A stretch of DNA of 64,000 bases, from assembly GCA_024636955.1 (NCBI GenBank), contig JAGXGB010000003.1, positions 62,001-126,000 on the forward strand. Reading direction: 5' to 3'. The notes under the pieces were generated by a model, which saw only the letters and a program-made list of their open reading frames with translations, made no database searches and had not been told where the DNA came from. Below, piece by piece: positions 44,578 through 53,658 of this stretch (positions are counted from its first letter, which is position 1; the number at the start of each line of letters is the position of its first letter). The DNA is from Bacteroidales bacterium (lineage in GTDB: Bacteria; Bacteroidota; Bacteroidia; Bacteroidales; Lentimicrobiaceae). The position numbers were made by a program, and so were the translations under genes.

Positions 44578-45438
44578 ATGCAAAAGTTATCTACTATCAC
44601 ATTATTACTTTTACTGATAATCATTTCCCAAAGTTGCTATAAAGAAGAGGTCTATGAGGATAATCCTTTCCTAATCAAAAAGAGAGTATTGGTTTTTGAT
44701 ACTCTTAAGCCTTTGAACCCAAGTATATTTATTGGGGATACAGCAACAATTGAAGCTTCAGCTTCAGGTGATTCTCTTAAATTCGAATGGACAGCTGAAG
44801 AAGGTGAAATACTTCCAAATGGTAATACAGCCAAATTTACCTCATCAAACCCCGGTAACTACTCAATTTCTTGCAGGATAATTGATAATTACGGCAATGT
44901 TGAGAGTAAGCAAGTTTCACTGCTTGTTGCAACTGAAATGATATTCTCTGAAATAAACATCTCCGAACCGCTTATACCCATAAACTTTACTGCCAAAATA
45001 GCAGCCAAAGCTTCAGGTGAAGGAATTGAATATGCCTGGGGTTCTCCATCGGGGCAAATAATTTCTGTTAATGATTCAGCGTTCTTTACAGCCACTGAAG
45101 CAGGTACATATAGTATAAGTTGCACTGCAACTGATAAGTATGGGGTGTCAATAGAAAAACTGATTGATGTTGAGGTTACTGATGCATTTGTTTATAAAGC
45201 ATTAATTGCATCACCTGAAGAAATTAAGGCTGGCGACTACTCTGAAGTTACCGCCAATGTGCTTGGAGGTGAAGATTGCACTTATGCATGGAAAACATTC
45301 CCTCCCGCAAATATAGTTGGATCAGGACCTAAAGTTCTATTCACTATCTGCCATGCTGATGTTTTTCAGGTGTCATGTATGGTGACTGACAGGGATGGGA
45401 ATTCAATGACACAATCAGTTTCTATTAAGGTCAACTAA
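44578..45438 (+). CDS. Lipoprotein with three PKD/Ig-like repeats
   Basis: 286 residues. Lipoprotein signal peptide ending SQSC (Cys20). After a short linker come three similar beta-sandwich repeats of about 80 residues, each with the pattern FEW/YAW...FTSSNPGNYSISCRIID.YG (about 50-120, 128-205, 210-286), typical of PKD or related Ig-like domains. Each repeat carries one or more cysteines. It probably faces the periplasm or cell surface. The next gene encodes an outer membrane barrel 32 bp downstream; the two may form a complex. Function unknown. Confidence 0.7.
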   Translation: MQKLSTITLLLLLIIISQSCYKEEVYEDNPFLIKKRVLVFDTLKPLNPSIFIGDTATIEASASGDSLKFEWTAEEGEILPNGNTAKFTSSNPGNYSISCRIIDNYGNVESKQVSLLVATEMIFSEINISEPLIPINFTAKIAAKASGEGIEYAWGSPSGQIISVNDSAFFTATEAGTYSISCTATDKYGVSIEKLIDVEVTDAFVYKALIASPEEIKAGDYSEVTANVLGGEDCTYAWKTFPPANIVGSGPKVLFTICHADVFQVSCMVTDRDGNSMTQSVSIKVN

Positions 45439-45470
45439 CTCAATCAATCATTATTAAGGTTAACTCATAA

Positions 45471-46409
45471 ATGAAGCAATTACACCTACTAGCTCTCCTG
45501 AGCAGCTTGTTACTTTTGCAAGATCTGAATGCTCAATGTTGTTCCATGGGAAATCCTCTGGCAGGTTCAACATATTCAACTGAAACGGTTAAGGGGCAGC
45601 TTCAATTAAACGCCTATTTCAAACATGGCTATAATGAAACCTATTTCAGGAAGAACGTACGATTGGTGAATTATGGTATCTATAGCCACTCCGGTTATGA
45701 TTTTACCGGTCTTGCATTATCATATTCAGTTACCAACAGACTAACCATTGAACATGAAAATGGATACTATTTGAAAAAAGAGGTGCGTTATCTTAATCCG
45801 GAGATCGATGCACTGGTTGTTAATGGTTATGGATTATCGAACGGTCTTTTGGGATTCAGGTACCTCATTTTTGGCGGTAAGCCCGGTGCAGTCAATATCT
45901 CAGCAGGAGGAGGGATTAAATATCCATACTCAACAGAAATGTTTACCTATGAGAATGTTGAGCTACCCATTGAATTACAACCTTCAACACGTGCGTGGGG
46001 AGTGATGGCACAGTTTGTCATGTCAAAAGATATTTCCCGGTTTAAACTGAATTTCAGTCATCGGTCTGAATTTAACCAGCGAAACAAAGACAAATACCTG
46101 TATGGTAACATGCACACCTCATCTGTGTCAGTATCAGGTAAGATCTTCAAAAATCTCTTTGCCCAGGCGGGTATTCGCAATGAATATAAGTTGAGCGACA
46201 AAACTCCAACCAATGCTAAACTTGCATCAGAAGGCAGTAATATCTTGATATTTGCTCCCAAGGTAGGATGCCAATTGCCTGCTGATTTTCATGTGTCTGT
46301 TTTTGCTGACTTGCCTGTATATAAATACTATTTCGGAGAACAGCTTAGTATGCAGTACGCTATAGGAATTAGTGTTGCAAAAAACTTTAATCTACTGAAG
46401 AAGAGTTAA
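45471..46409 (+). CDS. Predicted outer membrane beta-barrel protein with N-terminal CC motif
   Basis: 312 residues with a signal peptide (about 1-21, LNAQ). The mature protein starts CCSMGNPLAGS; two adjacent cysteines right at the mature N-terminus are unusual and could bind metal or form a disulfide. The rest alternates in the manner of a beta-barrel (GQLQLNAYFKHGYNETYF, SVSVSGKIFKNLFAQAGIRNEY) with about 12 strands. It follows the PKD-repeat lipoprotein by 32 bp and was probably transcribed with it. I do not recognise a named family. Confidence 0.65.
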   Translation: MKQLHLLALLSSLLLLQDLNAQCCSMGNPLAGSTYSTETVKGQLQLNAYFKHGYNETYFRKNVRLVNYGIYSHSGYDFTGLALSYSVTNRLTIEHENGYYLKKEVRYLNPEIDALVVNGYGLSNGLLGFRYLIFGGKPGAVNISAGGGIKYPYSTEMFTYENVELPIELQPSTRAWGVMAQFVMSKDISRFKLNFSHRSEFNQRNKDKYLYGNMHTSSVSVSGKIFKNLFAQAGIRNEYKLSDKTPTNAKLASEGSNILIFAPKVGCQLPADFHVSVFADLPVYKYYFGEQLSMQYAIGISVAKNFNLLKKS

Positions 46410-46440
46410 TCAGGTCATTTGATTAAAGTTCTCAATGATC

Positions 46441-46507
46441 ATTGTAATTCTTATCAGTATTGCAATTCGCAATAATGATTGTAATTCTCATCATTTATTG
46501 CAATTAT
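46441..46507. repeat. 37-bp imperfect tandem duplication
   Basis: ATTGTAATTCT(T/C)ATCA...TATTGCAATT occurs at 46441 and 46478 with one indel, in the 284-bp gap before the lipoprotein gene. Each copy contains ATTGTAAT/ATTGCAAT half-sites in inverted relation. Confidence 0.7.
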
Positions 46508-46651
46508 CAATCATTCGCTAAGTATCTGTGTAATTGCCAGTACCGCTTGTGTCTAACTTGACGACTCTTGTCAGATAAAAACACCAACCTTTCGAGCAAA
46601 GGAATGGTTAAATTTCTTAGTGTATCTGTTTGACCACAGTTACTTTTATAT

Positions 46652-46693
46652 CTTTTGGAGATTAAATGATATGTCATGTAAAATCTCTAAAAG
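46652..46693 (+). promoter_or_regulatory. 5'-UTR hairpin abutting a start codon
   Basis: CTTTTGGAGATT (46652-46663) pairs with AATCTCTAAAAG (46682-46693) with one mismatch, and an inner ATGA/TCAT pair extends it. The right arm ends at the base before the ATG at 46694, so the folded RNA would cover the ribosome binding region. Confidence 0.5.
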
Positions 46694-47437
46694 ATGAGAA
46701 GTCTTTATAAGCTAATGCCATGGTTAGTAACCACTTTGCTGGTAGCAGGTTTCTCATCCTGTGAAAAAGAAAATCCGGAATCAGAATCTGATAAACTCAT
46801 ACTTAAGTCGCAGGAAATTACTGCACTTTATTATGAAGAAACAGAGGGACAGTCAGATAATCATGAGATTGTTCCTTTCAAGATATACGTAAAAGGAGGA
46901 GCACCTGACCGCTTAAAAGGTGATTATCGTTTCAAAGTAGCTAACGGATCAACATTACCTGACGGAATGCAGCTTGACACACTCACAGGAGTTATTAAGA
47001 GCAACGGTAAGAAAGTTAAAGCAAACAAAGAATCAATAGAATTCGAAATAGAAGTTACTGATGGTGTCAGGAGCACTACCAATAAATTCTTATTGAGATC
47101 TAAAACTATTAAAAGAGGAAGCAAAAAGCCATTCCCCGTTTTACAGTTTAGCTCCCCAGAAACCAGACTTGTATTCTATAAAAAGAATAGTTTTTACGGA
47201 GTTTCACTCACAATGCTCGGCGGAACACCCCCTTACAATTTCGAGCTTTTGGATGGTTATGCCCTACCAGGTGAATTAACACTTACCTCATTAAATGGGG
47301 TCATATCAGGCAAAATTAGTGACATTCCATCCGGTAGTTATAAATTCCACGTAAAATGTACTGATTCTAATGGAACTAAGGCTGTTAGTCTATGTACGTC
47401 ACAAGATTACGAGGAATTTATTTTAATAGTGCGGTAG
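46694..47437 (+). CDS. Lipoprotein with putative Ig (He_PIG-like) domains
   Basis: 247 residues. Lipoprotein signal ending FSSC (Cys23), then a linker and two beta-sandwich segments. The second (about 160-245) has the He_PIG pattern: GGTPPYNFELLDGYALPGEL, LTSLNGVISG, YKFHVKCTDSNG. The first (about 60-140) has the same order in a weaker form (LPDGMQLDTLTGVI). It is probably a surface or periplasmic adhesion-like protein. It is separated from the preceding barrel gene by 284 bp with its own leader hairpin. Function unknown. Confidence 0.65.
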   Translation: MRSLYKLMPWLVTTLLVAGFSSCEKENPESESDKLILKSQEITALYYEETEGQSDNHEIVPFKIYVKGGAPDRLKGDYRFKVANGSTLPDGMQLDTLTGVIKSNGKKVKANKESIEFEIEVTDGVRSTTNKFLLRSKTIKRGSKKPFPVLQFSSPETRLVFYKKNSFYGVSLTMLGGTPPYNFELLDGYALPGELTLTSLNGVISGKISDIPSGSYKFHVKCTDSNGTKAVSLCTSQDYEEFILIVR

Positions 47438-47567
47438 ATTTAGATCATTCAGCATTTAGCTTTCAGCAATCAACTTTTTTGAAGCTCACATTTCGGGGGA
47501 AAAAGAACTCATGCAGCTGCATTGAAAAAACTGCTCGTTCCCCTCTTAGAAATCCAAAAATTATCTG

Positions 47568-47575
47568 TACTTTTG
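47568..47575 (+). promoter_or_regulatory. -7 box (TAnnTTTG) of the ABC-F gene
   Basis: TACTTTTG followed by GCA, 50 bases before the ATG at 47626. Confidence 0.5.
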
Positions 47576-47625
47576 CAGCCCTTTTCAACCAGGGTTATTA
47601 TTATATTTAAATATCAGATAATTAA

Positions 47626-49236
<1,611 letters not shown>

Positions 49237-49359
49237 CAACCACTTTCCTTTAGTTAAACGCCATTTCTGTACATTTCTCTCAACATATTTAAGTAGTGAC
49301 GTAAATATATTTCTTAAATTATTGAGAATTAATGCCTACCTTGCACAAAAATAGGAAAC

Positions 49360-49548
49360 GTGAGAAAAAATAAAAGTGTACAGGGAGTTCATATCAAGAG
49401 TAGTCATAGTATTATTGATCCATCTTGCGGGTCCCTCAGGGGTAAATTTCCTGTAATACTTGACGGTGGTAAAACCACCATTTACATCTCTGACAAGAGT
49501 AGGGAAGCTGAAATTATTGAAAGATATAATTCCAGAACCAGAAGGTAG
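49360..49548 (+). CDS. Small uncharacterised protein (GTG start)
   Basis: 62 residues starting at GTG 49360, basic at both ends, with GKFPVILDGGKTTIYISDKS in the middle. A possible -7 box variant (CTACCTTGC, near 49336-49344) lies just upstream, and the frame ends exactly where the convergent DUF6064-like gene ends (49548/49549), which supports it being real. No family is recognised. The alternative is a chance open frame in the gap. Confidence 0.45.
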   Translation: MRKNKSVQGVHIKSSHSIIDPSCGSLRGKFPVILDGGKTTIYISDKSREAEIIERYNSRTRR

Positions 49549-50202
49549 TTAAGCTGCAGTTACTTTGATTTCCGATGTGTTATTTAAAAATAATAGCAGG
49601 GCTATAGCTATGGCTGATAGTATCAACATGTAGTCCTGATAAATTCCAAAATTAGTAACAGCTCCCAAGCTTATTACTGACCATAAAAAAGGGGTTATAA
49701 GCAAATACCACTTAACTCTATCCAGCGCAAGTGCAAAAAAGCCAAACGTTATTATCACAGTCGGGCAGGGTAATCCTGCAGAAATTATATGAGGTAATGA
49801 TCTTTCAAGCAGCCAGCCTACAATAGGATAAATCAATAAGCCAAATATTACCAGGAAAGCACCAATACTGCTTTCAATGTTTTGTTTAAAATTGAATGCC
49901 AGGCGTTTGAATACAAAAGTATCAAGCAACAACAAAGTGCCTTGTATAATAAAAAGCAGTCCAAATACAAATGCAGCCTTATTTATAGGGCTGAAATACA
50001 TGATCTGGTAAACTATTCCCGCCCATAACCAGTTGAAACCGAGAAATACACCTATTAATTTGTTCTTTAGCCTGTGCTTATAGCTCAGGACGAGTAATGC
50101 AAAAATACCTAGTGCAAGGATAACTATTTGCATTGGAAAAACTTCTGTGTTGTATGCTTCGAACACAGAAAAGAACTGTTCTTTAGAGAATGGCGTTTTC
50201 AT
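49549..50202 (-). CDS. DUF6064-like membrane protein
   Basis: 217 residues with six or seven hydrophobic helices. The start PFSKEQFFSVFEAYNTEVFP and the phrase FNWLWAGIVYQIMYFSPINKAA are characteristic of the DUF6064 family of inner-membrane proteins. The C-terminus ends in a short polar tail. Function unknown for the family. It stands alone, with a 464-bp non-coding region at its 5' side. Confidence 0.75.
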   Translation of the reverse strand: MKTPFSKEQFFSVFEAYNTEVFPMQIVILALGIFALLVLSYKHRLKNKLIGVFLGFNWLWAGIVYQIMYFSPINKAAFVFGLLFIIQGTLLLLDTFVFKRLAFNFKQNIESSIGAFLVIFGLLIYPIVGWLLERSLPHIISAGLPCPTVIITFGFFALALDRVKWYLLITPFLWSVISLGAVTNFGIYQDYMLILSAIAIALLLFLNNTSEIKVTAA

Positions 50203-50666
50203 GATTCAAAGATTTTTTGGAATAGATAGTGTAAAGTTAATGATAAAGATGCATAGAGCGTATCGTCCAGGGCAAAGAAAAACAACGCATAGCCTTGTAA
50301 GGACTAAAGTTGTAAACGATGGGTGAAACTCATCCTATAAAAAGGATTAAGGATTTATAAGCCCTGAAAGGTCCAAATATCAAGGACAGATTTTAAGTGG
50401 TTAAAGGTATGATATTAATTTGGCGTCTCTAAATATGAAACAAGTACTAACTTAAGCTCAACAATGTATAATGTACTATAGATCAACAATAGTAATACAA
50501 AGGCTATACAAGGTGGATACAAGGAAGAGTAAAATGAATCACAAATGTTAGTGAGCCATTACAATGTGGGACGAGTGGGACTAAAGACCATCAGTCAGTT
50601 CGGTACCCACTTGGTTAAGAAATTTTTCCGTACATTTATTCTCCAAAACCCAACTGATCCTAACCA
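50203..50666. other. Intergenic region with degraded repeats
   Basis: 464 bp between divergent genes. It holds a hairpin GATGGGT-GAA-ACTCATC (50318-50334), followed by AGCCCTGAAAGG (50360-50371), which looks like a worn copy of a dispersed Bacteroidota intergenic repeat. Further right is a three-unit 11-bp array (50496-50528). No gene is supported. Confidence 0.6.
50496..50528. repeat. 11-bp TACAAGG array
   Basis: Three units starting TACAA(A/G)GG at 50496, 50507 and 50518, an exact 11-bp period, the same period as the GGTAG array at 15793 but with a different core. Confidence 0.7.
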
Positions 50667-51293
50667 ATGGAAATCAATAGAATATTTACCAACAACCAGG
50701 CGTGGATAGATCAGAAAATTAAGTCTGATCCTCAATATTTTGAAAAATTATCTAAAGGACAGTATCCAGATATTCTGTATATTGGATGTTCTGATAGCAG
50801 GGTAAGTGCCGAGGAGCTTATGGGAGTGAGTCCGGGTGATGTGTTTGTTTTACGGAATATTGCTAATGTAATTCCCAACTCTGATATTGGGTCACAATCG
50901 GTGATAAGTTATGCTGTTTCCTACCTTAAAGTGAAGCATGTGGTTGTATGTGGTCATTATAATTGCGGTGGTATTAAGGCAGCTATGGAATCAGCTGATA
51001 TGGGTATTTTAAATTCATGGCTTAGAAATATCAGGGATGTTTATCGCCTTCATAGAGCTGAACTTGATGTAATAACTGATGAGGAGGAACGCTATAGAAG
51101 GCTAGTTGAACTCAATGTTCAGGAACAGTGTGTGAATGTGCTCAAAACGGCTGATGTGCAAAGGGCTAACAAAGAGAGGAACTTAAGTGTACATGGATGG
51201 GTCTTTGATTTAAAAACAGGCCAATTGAGAGATCTCAAAATAGATTTTAACAGCATTTTGAGTGATATTAAGAAGATATATAAAATTGTTTAG
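50667..51293 (+). CDS. Beta-class carbonic anhydrase
   Basis: 208 residues. The zinc ligands and catalytic pair are in place: CSDSR (Cys39, Asp41, Arg43) and GHYNCGG with His and Cys near 95-98. RNIANVIPNSD and the N-terminal NNQAWIDQKIKSDPQYFEKL fit the Can/CynT type of plant-like beta enzymes. It interconverts CO2 and bicarbonate in the cytoplasm. It is monocistronic and is followed by a degenerate tandem repeat before the GH3 gene. Confidence 0.95.
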   Translation: MEINRIFTNNQAWIDQKIKSDPQYFEKLSKGQYPDILYIGCSDSRVSAEELMGVSPGDVFVLRNIANVIPNSDIGSQSVISYAVSYLKVKHVVVCGHYNCGGIKAAMESADMGILNSWLRNIRDVYRLHRAELDVITDEEERYRRLVELNVQEQCVNVLKTADVQRANKERNLSVHGWVFDLKTGQLRDLKIDFNSILSDIKKIYKIV

Positions 51294-51391
51294 GAGCAAG
51301 TGTTAATTGGAATTCTATCCTTTATCGGGGCAAGTGTAAAATAGATTCTATCTTGATAGGGGCGAGTGTTATCTGTATTTCTAACTTGACA
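51293..51391. repeat. Three-copy imperfect tandem repeat
   Basis: Units of 32-34 bp starting GG(A/G)GC(A/G)AGTGTTA at 51293, 51327 and 51359, each ending near TTCTA(T/A)C. The first unit starts within the carbonic anhydrase stop codon. The units are diverged and abut directly, with no spacers. Confidence 0.75.
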
Positions 51392-51406
51392 CTTTCAAAT
51401 TATGTG

Positions 51407-51414
51407 TATTTTTG
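51407..51414 (+). promoter_or_regulatory. -7 box (TAnnTTTG) of the GH3 gene
   Basis: TATTTTTG followed by CCC, 58 bases before the ATG at 51473. Confidence 0.5.
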
Positions 51415-51472
51415 CCCGTTGTTAGGTCGTTTGATAGTAATTTAACTAATAATCAGTCTAAACTCTACGTTA

Positions 51473-53026
51473 ATGCCCATACTAGGTTCAATTATCAAAG
51501 GAGCTATTGGATTCCCAAGCAAAATTCCACTTGAGAAAATCATTAAACATAGTCCTGTTAAGCAGCAGGAAATTACGCTCAGAAAGCTAATTAGGAAAGC
51601 TCAGTACACATCCGTTGGTGAAGCGTATGATTTTGGAGATATGCTCAAGGAGAAGAACCTGATCAATAGATTCAAAGCTACGGTACCAATTAATGATTAT
51701 AATTCCATTCACCGGAAATGGTGGTACCGTACCCTTCACGGTGAAACATATGTAGCATGGCCGGGCAAGGTTAAATATTTTGCTTTGAGTTCAGGTACCA
51801 GCGAAGCAACGAGTAAATACATACCGGTTACGGCTGATATGATTAAGGCTATCAAAAAAACCAGTATCAGGCAAATATTCTCTTTGGCACGGTATGATTT
51901 CCCACCTGAATTCTATGAGAAGGGAATACTTATGCTTGGTGGCAGTACGCATTTGCTTTTCAATGGAACATATTACGAAGGCGACCTTTCAGGTATAACT
52001 GCAGGTAATATTCCATTCTGGTTTCAGCACTTCTATAAACCGGGCAAGCGAATATCAAAAGAGCGTGACTGGACTACTAAACTCGATGAAATTGTAAGAA
52101 ATGCAAGGAACTGGGATATTGGTGTAATAGTAGGGGTTCCTGCATGGTTGCAAATACTGATGGAGCGCATTATTGCATACTATAAAGTGAATACTATCCA
52201 TGATATCTGGCCAAACCTTTCTATTTATGTCCACGGAGGTGTATCATTTGCACCATATCAAAAGACTTTTGAAAAACTACTGGCCAAGCCAATAACATAT
52301 ATTGAAACATACCTCGCTTCCGAAGGCTTTATTGCATATCAAAGCCGTCCAAAATCAACAGGTATGCAACTTGTATTGGATAATGGGCTTTTCTTTGAGT
52401 TTATACGATTCAACGGCAATAACTTTGATAATGAAGGCAATGTAAAGCCTGATGCAAGCACCATTACAATAGGCGACGTGGAAGAAGGAAAAGAATATGC
52501 ACTTTTGTTGTCATCTTGTGCAGGTGCCTGGCGTTACCTGATAGGCGATACTATAAAATTTACCTCCAAAGAAAGATCAGAAATTATCATTACTGGTCGC
52601 ACCAGACATTTCCTTAATCTATGTGGTGAGCATCTTTCACAGGATAATATGAACCGTGCTATTCAAATGCTTGAAGAGCAGCAAAATGTAGCTGTACCTG
52701 AATTTACTGTTGCAGGAATTGAACATGGAACAATGTTTGCCCACAAGTGGTACCTTGGTATACCCGGCGATTATAAAGCAGTTGATCAAATGATTCTGAA
52801 AGAACAGCTTGACAACAACCTTAAAGCGCTAAATGATGACTACCGTGTAGAAAGAATAGCGGCCATTCGTGAAGTCATTGTTGAGGTATTACCGCTTGAG
52901 TTATTCTACAATTATATGAAAACTCTTGGTAAAGAGGGTGGACAAAACAAATTCCCCAGAGTTGTTAAGAAGGAACAGCATAAACGATGGGAGGAATATC
53001 TTGATAATAATTTCAGGAATAAGTAA
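51473..53026 (+). CDS. GH3 family acyl-adenylating (acyl-acid amido synthetase-like) protein
   Basis: 517 residues, full length for GH3. ATP-binding motif FALSSGTSEATSKYIP (about 101-116), mid-domain YIETYLASEGF near 278 and TGRTRHFLNLCGEHLSQDN near 375 are conserved GH3 blocks of the ANL adenylating fold. Plant GH3 enzymes join acyl acids such as indole-acetate or jasmonate to amino acids; bacterial ones are mostly untested. A LysE-type amino-acid exporter starts 8 bp downstream, which suggests the product is an amino acid conjugate that is exported. Confidence 0.9.
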   Translation: MPILGSIIKGAIGFPSKIPLEKIIKHSPVKQQEITLRKLIRKAQYTSVGEAYDFGDMLKEKNLINRFKATVPINDYNSIHRKWWYRTLHGETYVAWPGKVKYFALSSGTSEATSKYIPVTADMIKAIKKTSIRQIFSLARYDFPPEFYEKGILMLGGSTHLLFNGTYYEGDLSGITAGNIPFWFQHFYKPGKRISKERDWTTKLDEIVRNARNWDIGVIVGVPAWLQILMERIIAYYKVNTIHDIWPNLSIYVHGGVSFAPYQKTFEKLLAKPITYIETYLASEGFIAYQSRPKSTGMQLVLDNGLFFEFIRFNGNNFDNEGNVKPDASTITIGDVEEGKEYALLLSSCAGAWRYLIGDTIKFTSKERSEIIITGRTRHFLNLCGEHLSQDNMNRAIQMLEEQQNVAVPEFTVAGIEHGTMFAHKWYLGIPGDYKAVDQMILKEQLDNNLKALNDDYRVERIAAIREVIVEVLPLELFYNYMKTLGKEGGQNKFPRVVKKEQHKRWEEYLDNNFRNK

Positions 53027-53034
53027 TTTGCCTT

Positions 53035-53658
53035 ATGAATCCATTGATTGAAGGCATGATTTTAGGGCTTACCCTCTCTGTTATGCTTGGGCCTGCTCTT
53101 TTTACGCTTATACAAACCAGCATACACAGGGGTTTGTACAGAGGAGTTATACTGGCATTTGGCATTTTCCTTAGTGATCTTGCACTTGTTTGGTTCTGTT
53201 ATCTTGGTGCAGCACAAATTTTTGGCGACGAACGGAATGGATTACTTTTTGGAGTAATTGGTGGTGTGATATTAATTGCTTTTGGCATTGTTACCTATCT
53301 GAGAAAGGTGCAAATCAGCACTGACGACATGCTATATAATGTAAAGAAACCAGGCCCTATGACCTATATTTTTAAGGGTTTCTTTTTAAATTTCGCCAAT
53401 CCGTTTGTGTGGCTCTTCTGGATTTCAGTTATGGTAACAGTGAGTGCAAGTTATGGAGCAGAATCATTTTCAGTTCAACTCTTCTTTGCCGGATCACTGA
53501 TAACTATTTTAACTACTGATTTGCTTAAGGTGTTTGTTGCCAATCAATTGAAGAGATACCTTAAACCAAGATTTCTGATTGCACTAAATCACTCTGTTGG
53601 GGTATTACTTGTAGCGTTCGGAATATTCCTGGTAGTCAAGACCTTTCTTAAGTTCTAA
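53035..53658 (+). CDS. LysE family translocator
   Basis: 207 residues with six membrane helices, the LysE/RhtB size. The start EGMILGLTLSVMLGPALFTLIQTSI carries the family's G-x-x-x-GPx pattern and LNFANPFVWLFWISVMV the second conserved block. Such proteins export amino acids or derivatives. It lies 8 bp after the GH3 gene and is almost certainly cotranscribed. Its stop overlaps the convergent recJ stop in a shared CTAA. Confidence 0.88.
   Translation: MNPLIEGMILGLTLSVMLGPALFTLIQTSIHRGLYRGVILAFGIFLSDLALVWFCYLGAAQIFGDERNGLLFGVIGGVILIAFGIVTYLRKVQISTDDMLYNVKKPGPMTYIFKGFFLNFANPFVWLFWISVMVTVSASYGAESFSVQLFFAGSLITILTTDLLKVFVANQLKRYLKPRFLIALNHSVGVLLVAFGIFLVVKTFLKF

Noticed and set aside
46441-46507. 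Possible CRISPR or iteron origin
   Set aside because: Only two imperfect copies, no replication gene or DnaA-box cluster seen nearby.
51293-51391. Possible CRISPR array
   Set aside because: The units are diverged, abut without unique spacers and no cas gene is near.
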